Shown one piece after another: positions 1-7,211 of a DNA stretch of 64,000 nucleotides; positions within the stretch are counted from its first letter, which is position 1; every line of letters starts with the position of its first letter. The translations under genes and the position numbers were made by a program. Source of the stretch: Brevibacillus humidisoli. GTDB taxonomy: Bacteria; Bacillota; Bacilli; Brevibacillales; Brevibacillaceae. Under the pieces are notes generated by a model that was given only the letters and a program-made list of their open reading frames with translations, was not told the DNA's origin and made no database searches. Where the stretch lies: NCBI RefSeq assembly GCF_020923435.1, contig NZ_CP087263.1, forward strand, positions 3,925,970 to 3,989,969, read 5' to 3'.

Positions 1-67
1 AGAAGATGTATAGATAGATCGGTACCAGCAAAATCCGAAAGATCGTTAGAGCATTAGGAACGTTCAT
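1..67 (-). CDS. pgsA: CDP-alcohol phosphatidyltransferase, PgsA-like, N-terminal fragment
   Basis: Only the first 22 codons are inside the window; the gene runs off the left edge. The translated start MNVPNALTIFRILLVPIYLY has the N-x-P-N-x-L-T-x-x-R-x-x-x-x-P pattern that opens phosphatidylglycerophosphate synthases, membrane enzymes that join CDP-diacylglycerol and glycerol-3-phosphate in phospholipid synthesis. A clear GGAGGG ribosome binding site lies 6 bases before the ATG. The ATG overlaps the stop of a 20-codon upstream reading frame (ATGA), suggesting coupled translation. The catalytic CDP-alcohol motif is outside the window, so another member of the family, such as a cardiolipin synthase of this fold, is possible. 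Confidence 0.7.
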   Translation of the reverse strand, partial: MNVPNALTIFRILLVPIYLYIF

Positions 68-126
68 CCGAATCCCTCCGTGGGTCCCACCTCTGACACG
101 CGACACTCCTTGACCACTTGTTTCAT
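64..126 (-). CDS. possible 20-residue leader peptide upstream of pgsA-like gene
   Basis: A short frame (MKQVVKECRVSEVGPTEGFG) begins with ATG just after a strong GGAGGT and ends in a TGA overlapping the ATG of the pgsA-like gene. The overlap and good ribosome binding site suggest a translated, coupled leader. Against this, the same bases contain a TATAAT that could be the pgsA promoter -10 box, in which case the transcript would start inside this frame. I do not recognise the peptide. Confidence 0.3.
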   Translation of the reverse strand: MKQVVKECRVSEVGPTEGFG

Positions 127-154
127 TATACCTCCATTGTTTGTTGAACAGCAA
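125..154 (-). promoter_or_regulatory. possible sigma-A promoter for pgsA-like gene
   Basis: On the minus strand there is a perfect TATAAT (125-130). The best -35 is TTGCTG at 149-154 (18-base spacing), only 3 of 6 consensus bases. It lies downstream of the epuA terminator, where a new promoter is expected. Confidence 0.35.
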
Positions 155-197
155 CAGGGCTTTTGCCAAAGAATACCTGTCAAGGAGGATGCACACG

Positions 198-237
198 ATA
201 AAAAGAAAAGAGCTTTCGGAACAAGGCCGAAAACTCT
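198..237 (-). terminator. intrinsic terminator after epuA-like gene
   Basis: The minus-strand RNA can form an 11-bp stem (arms 227-237 and 209-219, one G-U pair) with a 7-base loop, followed by CTTTTCTTTTTATC. It would end the mbl-flhO-flhP-epuA transcript. Confidence 0.85.
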
Positions 238-256
238 GCTGTACGATGCCTTTGTG

Positions 257-514
257 TTACGTGCCTTCAAAGATTAAGTCGTACATATGGGTAAACGTAC
301 GGAGATCAAAGACCTCCGATACAGGGCGATCCCCCAGTACACTGTAGCCGATCATCAACCCCACGATCAGCGACAGAAACAACAAGCCGGGGATCAACAG
401 AACTCTCGTCAACAGCAAAACCCGCTTGTTGGCCCTGCCATTGGGCTTCGGCTTCTTTTGCTCGCTTGTTTGCTGCGGCCTGCGCGAATAGCGGTTTTGT
501 TCCACTTGTTCCAT
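257..514 (-). CDS. EpuA-like small membrane protein
   Basis: An 85-residue protein with a basic, proline-rich cytoplasmic N-terminus (about 1-32), one hydrophobic segment (about 33-57, LLLTRVLLIPGLLFLSLIVG) and a short outer tail ending in FDLRTFTHMYDLIFEGT. This layout matches the EpuA family, which databases often mislabel as RNA polymerase beta subunit; nothing here resembles RpoB. The family is commonly found beside flagellar hook genes, mbl or murA in Firmicutes, as here, but its role is unknown. It follows flhP by 74 bases and is probably last in that operon, since a terminator lies just beyond. Confidence 0.7.
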   Translation of the reverse strand: MEQVEQNRYSRRPQQTSEQKKPKPNGRANKRVLLLTRVLLIPGLLFLSLIVGLMIGYSVLGDRPVSEVFDLRTFTHMYDLIFEGT

Positions 515-588
515 CAGGACTGCCTCCGTTTTTTCGTATGCGCCGCCTGTTCAGCCTGCTTCAGCAGTCAGCGTGCACGGATGTGGCT

Positions 589-1443
589 TCAGCGGCTGCG
601 CAGGGAATTGGCAATCCCCATCATTTGTTCACTGATTGCGACTGCACGTGCGTTTAACTGATAAGCCCGCTGAACGGTAACCAGTTTGGCCATCTCTTCC
701 TGCAGATTCACATTGGACATCTCCAGGGCTCCCTGGCGGATCTTGGATCCAATCCTCAGGTTTTCCTGGGCAGGAGGATACTCGGGGTTTTCATAATTTA
801 AAAAGCCCATCACCAAACTCGGATCGTTTACTCCATCCGGCAGCGTCAATACATATTCGTTGTCTCCGATCTGCCGATACTGCCCTGGATTTGGGATGTG
901 CCAGACCGGAATGCGCGGATCTTCTTCCGCCCCATTCACCATGATCCGGCCATCAGGGCTGATCGAAATCGTATCAGAGGGGTCGATGTCCAACTCCACT
1001 TCGAAACCATCTTCCCCCACCAGCTTGTCGCCAGATGCATTGACAAGGCTATAGGTTCCAGATGTGTTCTGCATCAGTTGGAATGCACCATTACGGGTGA
1101 AGACGTACTCGTCAGGGTTGTCCATCCGTCTCACCAGGAAGAAGCCTTCCCCCTCGATCATCAGATCAGTCGGGACGTCAGTCGCCTTCATATTGCCTTG
1201 GCTCATATCCAGGCGCGTCTCACCCAATCGGACACCGCTGCCAATTCTGAGTCCCGGTGGCGTGGTACGGTTCTCCCTATCATTGTACGGCTGCTCGTTC
1301 ATGGAGTCAAACAGCAGCTCAGAAAACGAGGCATTGCGCCGCTTGTAGCCAACTGTGTCCAGATTGGCCAGGTTGTTGCCTGTTGTATCTAGAGCGTATT
1401 GAATGCTGCGCAAAGCGGAAGTGGATATGTGTAAGGATTGCAT
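589..1443 (-). CDS. flhP: flagellar hook/basal-body rod protein FlhP (FlgG family)
   Basis: A 284-residue protein of the FlgF/FlgG rod-hook family. The N-terminal helix contains the family signature TTGNNLANLDTVGYKRR, and the C-terminus has the matching coiled segment (VNLQEEMAKLVTVQRAYQLNARAV). The product builds the axial rod or hook outside the membrane and is exported by the flagellar apparatus without a cleaved signal. I chose the ATG at 1443 (MQSLHIS) because AAAGGGGTG sits correctly before it; the frame stays open 7 codons further without a better start. It lies 35 bases after flhO and resembles B. subtilis FlhP (about 270 residues). Confidence 0.9.
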   Translation of the reverse strand: MQSLHISTSALRSIQYALDTTGNNLANLDTVGYKRRNASFSELLFDSMNEQPYNDRENRTTPPGLRIGSGVRLGETRLDMSQGNMKATDVPTDLMIEGEGFFLVRRMDNPDEYVFTRNGAFQLMQNTSGTYSLVNASGDKLVGEDGFEVELDIDPSDTISISPDGRIMVNGAEEDPRIPVWHIPNPGQYRQIGDNEYVLTLPDGVNDPSLVMGFLNYENPEYPPAQENLRIGSKIRQGALEMSNVNLQEEMAKLVTVQRAYQLNARAVAISEQMMGIANSLRSR

Positions 1444-1478
1444 TCCGTACACCCCTTTCCTCAAAGGTTGTAACTAGC

Positions 1479-2468
1479 TTATCCGTTTACCCGGCCAATC
1501 TCGTTAGCCGCTTTTTCCAATGTACCGTCAAGGGTGGTGATGACCCGCTGGTTCGCCTCGTAAGCCCGCAGGACGGTCATCATATCGGTCATCGTCCTGG
1601 CAGAATCTACGTTTGCCCGTTCAATCCAGCCCTGACGAACCGCGTAAAAACCTTCAAGCGCAGGATCTTCGGATACGTCAGCCGGGACCTCTTCTCCTTC
1701 CCAGCGGTACACACTGTTTCCTTCCCGTACGAGCTGGTACGGATCGTCGACAACTTTGATCCCGATCCGCGGTCCGGGTTCATTATTCAACGGCTCGGTT
1801 AACGGTACATATGTCCCCTCCGGCTCAAATGGGTCAGGCCGCAGCAACTGTCCATCCGGCAAAATTTTCAGATCTTCTCCCACGTCGATGGTGCCTCCGA
1901 CCAAGTCTTGCAGACCGTTTACGCGGATCGCACGATTTTGCTGGTCCAATACGTGGTATCCTTCTGCTGTCACCAGATACCCCTGGTCGTTTACCTGCCA
2001 ACTGCCATTCCGGGTATAGCGGATATTGGCAGGGTCGACCGGCTGATCCAACTGAGCATCATCCTGCAGTCGCGCCACACCGAAAAACAGGCGTGGTTGA
2101 ACCGGCTTGCCGTTGACGACTGGCCCATCCGGATCGATCGGCAGATTGTCTGTCAACGCCACATCGAAAGCGGAATAGGTCTGCTCGATATCTCCCTGCG
2201 CAAAGTTGGATATCGCTTCTGGGACGTATACACCGGTATGCAGCCCGCCGATCACGGCGGGCTGGCTGGGAATGCTAGGCCATCCCTGAATGTCCGGACT
2301 TTGCGAGTCGCGGATGCGCGATATCAACTGTTCGGGAAACGAACGCATCACAGCGTCATCCTGTTTGTATCCCGGCGTATTGATGTTTGCCAGGTTGTTC
2401 GAAAGCGACTCCTGCTGTCGCTGCAGCGACTGCATGCCTGAAGCCGCCGTGTACAATCCCCTGATCAA
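1479..2468 (-). CDS. flhO: flagellar hook/basal-body rod protein FlhO (FlgF/FlgG family)
   Basis: A 329-residue protein with the rod-family N-terminus (MIRGLYTAASGMQSL, then LSNNLANINTPGYKQDD) and a C-terminal region ending in MTVLRAYEANQRVITTLDGTL, which packs against the N-terminal helix in assembled rods. The start is a TTG at 2468 by alignment with family starts; GGGGG lies about 11 bases upstream, a wider spacing than usual. It begins 16 bases after mbl, so the two are almost surely co-transcribed, the same order as in B. subtilis. The paralogue flhP follows. At 329 residues it is longer than typical FlhO (about 270), with the extra length in the middle domain. Confidence 0.9.
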   Translation of the reverse strand: MIRGLYTAASGMQSLQRQQESLSNNLANINTPGYKQDDAVMRSFPEQLISRIRDSQSPDIQGWPSIPSQPAVIGGLHTGVYVPEAISNFAQGDIEQTYSAFDVALTDNLPIDPDGPVVNGKPVQPRLFFGVARLQDDAQLDQPVDPANIRYTRNGSWQVNDQGYLVTAEGYHVLDQQNRAIRVNGLQDLVGGTIDVGEDLKILPDGQLLRPDPFEPEGTYVPLTEPLNNEPGPRIGIKVVDDPYQLVREGNSVYRWEGEEVPADVSEDPALEGFYAVRQGWIERANVDSARTMTDMMTVLRAYEANQRVITTLDGTLEKAANEIGRVNG

Positions 2469-2483
2469 ATGAGGTCAACCCCC

Positions 2484-3494
2484 TTATCCAAAAAGCTTTT
2501 TCTTCCTGCTCGGTAGCTTGTCCAGATATTCCAGCATCAATCCGGTACCTTTGGCCACACACATCATCGGGTCTTCAGCGATTAGTACCGGAACCCGCAG
2601 TTCATCAGCCAGCAGTTGGTCAAGACCGTGCAGCAGGGCCCCGCCGCCTGTCACGGAAACCCCCTTATCTATGATATCGGCAGAAAGCTCCGGAGGTGTT
2701 CGCTCTAAAACATTTTTTGATGCTTGTACAATTGCGCTAACCGACTCAGCCAGGGCTTCTTGGACTTCGTGCGACGCTATCGTGATGGTTTGCGGCAGCC
2801 CGCTCACCATATTGCGTCCACGGATGTCCATTTCGTCCTGGCGTCCGCCGGAAACGGTCCCGATCGTAATCTTGATCTCCTCAGCCGTGCGCTCTCCAAT
2901 CAGCATCTTGTATTTGTCTTTTATGTACTTCATGATAGCTAGATCAAATTTATCGCCTGCTACCTTAATAGAAGAGGAGGTGACGATATCGCCCATGGAA
3001 AGAACTGCCACGCCAGTCGTGCCTCCCCCGATATCCACCACCATATTGCCAGAGGGTTGAAAGATGTCCAACCCCGCACCTACTGCTGCAATCTTCGGCT
3101 CTTCTTCCAGGTAGACCTCCCGTGCACCACCACTTCGTTCAGCCGCTTCCCGTATCGCCTTCTGCTCCACAGATGTGATGTTGGTTGGGCAGCAGATCAA
3201 AACACGGGGACGGGTCAACAAACTCTTGCCGCCAATCTGGGCGAGAAAGTGCTTCAACATCGCTTCTGTAATCTCAAAATCGGCGATCACTCCGTCGCGC
3301 AGCGGTCGGATTGCGACAATATTGCCGGGAGTCCTTCCTACCATACGGTGTGCCTCATGGCCTACGGCCAGTACTTTTTTCGATTGACTGTCAATAGCTA
3401 CTACAGAAGGTTCATCAAGTACAATTCCTTTTCCTTTCACATAAATCAGCACATTGGCCGTGCCTAAATCGATCCCGATATCTTTGTTAAACAT
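2484..3494 (-). CDS. mbl: MreB-like cell-shape protein Mbl
   Basis: A 336-residue bacterial actin. Phosphate-1 motif GIDLGTANVLIY is near residue 7, the ADP-binding VDIGGGTTGVAVL in the middle and the adenosine motif VTGGGALLHGLD near the C-terminus. Mbl filaments at the inner membrane guide lateral wall synthesis in rods. The ATG at 3494 (MFNKDIG) is preceded by GGGAGG at correct spacing; the 23 codons before it lack a good ribosome binding site and overlap the promoter. Position between spoIIID and flhO is the conserved Bacillales arrangement and separates Mbl from MreB or MreBH. Confidence 0.95.
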   Translation of the reverse strand: MFNKDIGIDLGTANVLIYVKGKGIVLDEPSVVAIDSQSKKVLAVGHEAHRMVGRTPGNIVAIRPLRDGVIADFEITEAMLKHFLAQIGGKSLLTRPRVLICCPTNITSVEQKAIREAAERSGGAREVYLEEEPKIAAVGAGLDIFQPSGNMVVDIGGGTTGVAVLSMGDIVTSSSIKVAGDKFDLAIMKYIKDKYKMLIGERTAEEIKITIGTVSGGRQDEMDIRGRNMVSGLPQTITIASHEVQEALAESVSAIVQASKNVLERTPPELSADIIDKGVSVTGGGALLHGLDQLLADELRVPVLIAEDPMMCVAKGTGLMLEYLDKLPSRKKKLFG

Positions 3495-3534
3495 GAAAGG
3501 GCCTCCCTGTACGGTGTAAACATTCATTACTAAT

Positions 3535-3563
3535 ATCATAGGCCGGATTTCATGTGAGGACAA
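3535..3563 (-). promoter_or_regulatory. sigma-A promoter for mbl
   Basis: TTGTCC (3558-3563) and TATGAT (3535-3540) are separated by 17 bases, placing the start about 30 bases before the mbl ribosome binding site. It should serve mbl-flhO-flhP-epuA. Confidence 0.6.
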
Positions 3564-3593
3564 GGAAAACCTTCACGTTATAACCAATAAAAT

Positions 3594-3878
3594 CTAAACG
3601 CTTTCTTCCTGTTCTCGTCTCACCTTTTTGCTTTTCCGTTTGTACTTGATCTTGGTCGCTTCCCCTCCTCGCAGATGACGGATTGCTTTGTGGTACTCCA
3701 GTATCTCCTTTACCTGGTTTGCCAATTCTGGATTTATCTCGGGCAGTCGCTCTGTCAGATCTTTGTGCACTGTGCTCTTGGAAACACCGAATTCTTTGGC
3801 GATCATGCGAACCGTGTTCCGCGTCTCCACAATATATCGGCCAATCTTTATGGTCCGCTCTTTGATGTAATCATGCAC
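3594..3878 (-). CDS. spoIIID: sporulation transcription factor SpoIIID
   Basis: A 94-residue DNA-binding regulator that activates or represses many sigma-E genes in the mother cell and helps switch to sigma-K. The sequence is near identical to known SpoIIID over VHDYIKERTIKIGRYIVET, the helix-turn-helix VRMIAKEFGVSKSTVHKDLTE (about 25-45) and YHKAIRHLRGGEAT; the basic tail is the second DNA-binding element. The start is GTG at 3878, as in relatives, with GGGAGG eight bases before it; the 20 codons upstream that remain open overlap the promoter and are not part of the protein. A sigma-E type promoter fits at 3914-3942. Confidence 0.97.
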   Translation of the reverse strand: MHDYIKERTIKIGRYIVETRNTVRMIAKEFGVSKSTVHKDLTERLPEINPELANQVKEILEYHKAIRHLRGGEATKIKYKRKSKKVRREQEESV

Positions 3879-3913
3879 GCCCCTCGCCTCCCTGTATCGG
3901 AATTGTCTGATAC

Positions 3914-3942
3914 AATATATGGGTAGGTGGGGACACATATTC
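3914..3942 (-). promoter_or_regulatory. sigma-E type promoter for spoIIID
   Basis: Minus strand GAATATG (3936-3942), 14 bases, CATATATT (3914-3921). Against the B. subtilis sigma-E consensus (kmATATT, N14-15, CATACANT) this is 6 of 7 and 7 of 8. The gene is sigma-E dependent in B. subtilis. Overlapping inverted repeats (TGTATC-N10-GATACA at 3893-3914 and ATTGT-N5-ACAAT at 3902-3916) cover the expected start. Confidence 0.65.
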
Positions 3943-4030
3943 TACGTTTCCAAGCCTGACAAGCTGGCAGCACTCAATCTTTTTTCACAGGCGTGTACAC
4001 ATGCCGGATTTTACAGCGCTTGACAGCATG

Positions 4031-4061
4031 AAAAAAACCCGGCTTTGGACCGGGTTTTTTT
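4031..4061. terminator. bidirectional intrinsic terminator after spoIIQ
   Basis: CCCGG (4038-4042) and CCGGG (4050-4054) are flanked by seven A and seven T, giving a 12-bp stem usable in both directions. It lies 29 bases past the spoIIQ stop. Beyond it, 3939-4030 holds only the spoIIID upstream region. Confidence 0.9.
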
Positions 4062-4089
4062 CTCCTGTTAACGCCAGAGTGGTTTTCTC

Positions 4090-4821
4090 TTACTGCGATT
4101 CTGCTTTGCTCAAATATTGTTCCGGGTCGACCGCATTGCCATCGACACGCACTTCGAAGTGCAGGTGGACACCAGCATCCTTTTCGTATACGTTGCGACC
4201 GGCTTTCCCAATCAGTTGACCCTGTTTCACTTCATCTCCCGGTTTTACGGAAGCGGATTCCAAACTTTGATATACAGTGGTCATCTTGTCGCTGTGTTCA
4301 ATCTCGACGAGGACGCCGACCAGCGGGTCTGTTTTCACCTTGGTTACTTTTCCGTCCAGGGCAGCCATCACATCAAATGGTTGTTCATCTTTGGCCACAA
4401 AGTCAATCCCGGTATGCGGCGTGTAGGCCCCGTCGTACTGTACGAGCGCCTTTTCCTGCTCTTCCTCGGGAGCTGCATCGTCGAAGAAGCCCATTCCCTT
4501 TTCAAACGGAACATCTTTGGCTACCGGCCACGCCAATGGTTGCGACGGGGTATTGACTGGTACAGCTGATTGATCCGTCTCATCTGTTACCGCTGCCTGA
4601 CTGCCGTCTTCAGGGGTGGTCACAGTGACACCATCCATCACGTCTGTCTTGTCAAGCGGGGTGTCATTGGCTGTTCCCTGATACCACATCACAATAGCGA
4701 GGATGATTGCTGCGGTTCCGATGTAGATAGCTGGGAACGCCCATTTTTTGCCCAGGAACGATCTCCAGGCTGATGTCTTTTTAAATGGAATCGGTTGTTT
4801 TTGATTCTTTTGATCTTCCAT
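4090..4821 (-). CDS. spoIIQ: forespore engulfment protein SpoIIQ (LytM/M23)
   Basis: A 243-residue protein with a basic cytoplasmic N-terminus, one membrane segment (about 29-47), an acidic spacer and a LytM/M23 domain (about 120-236). SpoIIQ is made in the forespore and binds mother-cell SpoIIIAH across the septum, forming the feeding channel and engulfment ratchet. The zinc-site pattern is complete: H136-T-G-I-D140 and H219-L-H221. In B. subtilis SpoIIQ the first of these histidines is replaced and the protein is considered inactive, so this version may keep endopeptidase activity. GAGGTGATAAGAA precedes the ATG, and a sigma-F type promoter fits upstream. Confidence 0.95.
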   Translation of the reverse strand: MEDQKNQKQPIPFKKTSAWRSFLGKKWAFPAIYIGTAAIILAIVMWYQGTANDTPLDKTDVMDGVTVTTPEDGSQAAVTDETDQSAVPVNTPSQPLAWPVAKDVPFEKGMGFFDDAAPEEEQEKALVQYDGAYTPHTGIDFVAKDEQPFDVMAALDGKVTKVKTDPLVGVLVEIEHSDKMTTVYQSLESASVKPGDEVKQGQLIGKAGRNVYEKDAGVHLHFEVRVDGNAVDPEQYLSKAESQ

Positions 4822-4840
4822 TTCTTATCACCTCAGTCCT

Positions 4841-4869
4841 CAGTATCGCCAGATTTTTACCGCTTAAAC
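4841..4869 (-). promoter_or_regulatory. sigma-F type promoter for spoIIQ
   Basis: Minus strand GTTTA (4865-4869), 14 bases, GGCGATACTG (4841-4850). It matches GYWTA and GGNRANANTR fully, but the spacer is one base shorter than the usual 15. spoIIQ is sigma-F dependent in B. subtilis. Confidence 0.55.
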
Positions 4870-4922
4870 CTGAGAACGGGTGAAAAAAAGAAATTTTTTC
4901 ATTACTCCACGAAATGCAAATC

Positions 4923-5927
4923 CTAGATCTTGATGACCTGCTGGTAGTTCTGCACGTCTACCCCTTGGTAAAAATACTTCACGATCTGCTCCGCGCTTTT
5001 GCCGGACTTGGCCATTCCATTGGCGCCCCACTGGCTCATCCCGACGCCGTGACCATATCCTTTGGTTGTAATCACGACCCGCCCCGAGGAGAGCTGCATG
5101 GTAAACGCCGTCGAATTGAGGCCCAGCTTCTCCCGCACTTCCCGGCCGCTGTAAACCTTGCTGCCAATCCGAACACGTCCAATGCGATTGCCAGTGGTCC
5201 GCTCCAGCACCGTATACCAATTGCCCGCTGAGGAAGCTGTCAGATCCAGGCGAGTGCCTAACTTCTGCTCCAACTCCGCTACATCCATCACGACTTGTTC
5301 CCGAAAACGGGGAGACTCCTGATCCCAGGGACTGGCTACACTTTGCAGATACGGAATCGAATGCTGCCAGTAATCTTCTGCATCTTCGGTAAAACCATTG
5401 CTTGTTGAAAAAAAGGTGGCATCAATCGGTTTTCCCTGGTAGGTGAGAATCATGCCTCTCGTCTCACTTACCGCCTGACTGATCTTCTGGCTCTTCCATT
5501 CATGATCGCTGCCCCACCGGATTTTCTGCTGCTGTTCATCCAGATAGACCTGATGTTTCACCGTATCCAGCACGTGCGCTCCTTCCGGCACGTCATCAAA
5601 CCGTCCAGCAGCCAGTCTCCGTATAATGTAGGTACGTGCTGCCATAGCTTGAGCTTTTAGCGCTTCCAGTTCAAACTCAGCCGGCATCTCGGCAGCCACC
5701 ACCCCTTCCAGGTAACGGTCGAGGGGGACTGTCTCCACTCGCTGCTGCTCAGTCCTGTAGACGTGGATCTGCAGCGAAGAAGCAGATGGCTGGTCGGGGT
5801 CTTCCTCTGGTTTGGGTGAAGGCAGCGGGTCGGAGGCAGAATCTGCTAGATAGTAGACGAGCACAGCCGGCATGAAAACTACGAGAGCAGGTAGAAGAAC
5901 GAGTAGAGTGAGTGCGATTCGCTTCAT
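4923..5927 (-). CDS. spoIID: stage II sporulation protein SpoIID (septal peptidoglycan lytic transglycosylase)
   Basis: A 334-residue protein with an N-terminal membrane anchor (about 4-28), a Pro/Asp-rich spacer and the SpoIID/LytB domain. SpoIID cleaves denuded glycan strands made by SpoIIP and drives thinning of septal peptidoglycan and membrane migration. The signature YLEGVVAAEMPAEFELEALKAQA includes the expected catalytic Glu (E80), and GYGHGVGMSQWGANGMA near the C-terminus is the conserved zinc/structural motif. GGGGAGGATG precedes the ATG. The leader contains a 9-bp inverted repeat (5939-5947 with 5980-5988) whose near arm touches the ribosome binding site. spoIIQ follows after 101 bases with its own promoter. 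Confidence 0.96.
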   Translation of the reverse strand: MKRIALTLLVLLPALVVFMPAVLVYYLADSASDPLPSPKPEEDPDQPSASSLQIHVYRTEQQRVETVPLDRYLEGVVAAEMPAEFELEALKAQAMAARTYIIRRLAAGRFDDVPEGAHVLDTVKHQVYLDEQQQKIRWGSDHEWKSQKISQAVSETRGMILTYQGKPIDATFFSTSNGFTEDAEDYWQHSIPYLQSVASPWDQESPRFREQVVMDVAELEQKLGTRLDLTASSAGNWYTVLERTTGNRIGRVRIGSKVYSGREVREKLGLNSTAFTMQLSSGRVVITTKGYGHGVGMSQWGANGMAKSGKSAEQIVKYFYQGVDVQNYQQVIKI

Positions 5928-5938
5928 AAAAACATCCT

Positions 5939-5988
5939 CCCCAACGATACTGGACGACCCGACATTATAGTCTATGTCCTCGTTGGGG
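5939..5988 (-). promoter_or_regulatory. spoIID leader/promoter region with inverted repeat
   Basis: CCCCAACGA (5939-5947) and TCGTTGGGG (5980-5988) are perfect inverted repeats 32 bases apart. Between them CATAGACT (5969-5976, minus) matches the sigma-E -10 consensus CATACANT at 7 of 8, but no good -35 (ATATT) is present. If transcription begins at that -10, the far arm is not transcribed and the repeat would be a DNA site. Confidence 0.3.
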
Positions 5989-6035
5989 AAGATAGAACGA
6001 AAGAGATTACGAGAGTCGTGTTTGCAGGTTATACC

Positions 6036-7211
6036 CTAGAGTCGTGACAGAAAACGGTCTATCCGCTCAAGTGCCCTCTCCAACTGCTCCAGCGATGTGG
6101 CGTAGGAGCATCGGATATGTCCCTGGCCACTCTGACCAAATACATCCCCCGGAACGACGGCTACCTTTTCTTCCATCAGCAGTCGCTCGGCAAACTCCTC
6201 TGCGCTGAGCCCGGTTGATGCAATGGAAGGAAAAGCGTAAAACGCCCCCTCCGGTTCGTGACAGGCGAGACCGATATCAGAAAAAGAGCGAACGATGTAG
6301 TTGCGCCGCTGTCGATAACTCTCAACCATCCGCTCTACATCATCGCGTCCGCGGCGAAGTGCCTCAACCGCCGCCATCTGCGCCATAATCGGCGCACACA
6401 ACATGGTATATTGATGGATTTTCAACATCCCTGCCGTCAGATCAGGCGGGGCACAGACGTATCCCAGCCGCCATCCGGTCATAGCAAACGCTTTGGAAAA
6501 ACCGGAAATCAGGATCGTCCGCTCCTTCATTCGCGGCAGGGCGGCAAAACTGTCGTGCAGGTGGTCGTATGTCAGTTCTGCGTAGATTTCGTCTGAGAGG
6601 ACCAGCAGGTCGTGACGCTCGATCACGGCCGCCAGCTTTTCCCACTCCTGCCTGTTCATCGTACTGCCGGTCGGGTTGTTGGGATAACAAAAAATGATCG
6701 CTTTTGTCCGTGGTGTAATGCAGCGTTCCATCTCCTCCGGAGTCAGCTTGAAGTTGTTTCGTGCCGATGTCTGTAAAAAGACAGGCACTCCTCCCGCCAG
6801 CCGGATGATCGGCTCGTAGGAGACGTAGCAAGGTTCCACCACCAGAACTTCATCACCCGGATCGAGGACCGCGCGCAAGGCGATGTCAATTGCCTCACTT
6901 GCCCCAATCGTGACGATGATCTCCTCTTCCGCACGATACGAGACAGAGAATCTCTCTTCCAGGTAGTGTTGAATCTCCCGACGCAACTCCAACGTACCGG
7001 CGTTGGACGTGTACGCCGTATAGCCTCGTTCCAGGGCCGAAATGCACGCTTCACGAACGCGCCAGGGAGTGACGAAATCCGGTTCCCCGACCCCCAGCGA
7101 TATGACGCCTTCCATCGAGGAAGCCAGATCGAAAAAACGGCGAATGCCTGACGGACGGATCGCGCTGACTGTCTCTGACAAGCGGCTTCGCGTGGATACC
7201 TGCTCACTCAT
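6036..7211 (-). CDS. alaT: PLP-dependent aminotransferase, AlaT/YugH-like
   Basis: A 391-residue class I/II aminotransferase of fold type I. Landmarks are YTSNAGTLELR near residue 65, the cofactor motif FCYPNNPTG (about 174-182), SDEIY (D207 contacts the pyridine nitrogen) and SGFSKAFAMTGWRLGY with the Schiff-base lysine K240. The start overlaps the stop of the upstream Lrp-type regulator gene (ATGA), so the pair is translationally coupled. B. subtilis alaR-alaT (yugG-yugH) has the same arrangement and encodes the main alanine transaminase, which is the basis for the name. Aspartate or diaminopimelate-type substrates cannot be excluded from sequence alone. Confidence 0.8.
   Translation of the reverse strand: MSEQVSTRSRLSETVSAIRPSGIRRFFDLASSMEGVISLGVGEPDFVTPWRVREACISALERGYTAYTSNAGTLELRREIQHYLEERFSVSYRAEEEIIVTIGASEAIDIALRAVLDPGDEVLVVEPCYVSYEPIIRLAGGVPVFLQTSARNNFKLTPEEMERCITPRTKAIIFCYPNNPTGSTMNRQEWEKLAAVIERHDLLVLSDEIYAELTYDHLHDSFAALPRMKERTILISGFSKAFAMTGWRLGYVCAPPDLTAGMLKIHQYTMLCAPIMAQMAAVEALRRGRDDVERMVESYRQRRNYIVRSFSDIGLACHEPEGAFYAFPSIASTGLSAEEFAERLLMEEKVAVVPGDVFGQSGQGHIRCSYATSLEQLERALERIDRFLSRL

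Noticed and set aside
4864-5220. Minus-strand 118-codon frame inside spoIID in another frame
   Set aside because: Overlaps the strongly conserved SpoIID core; no ribosome binding site.
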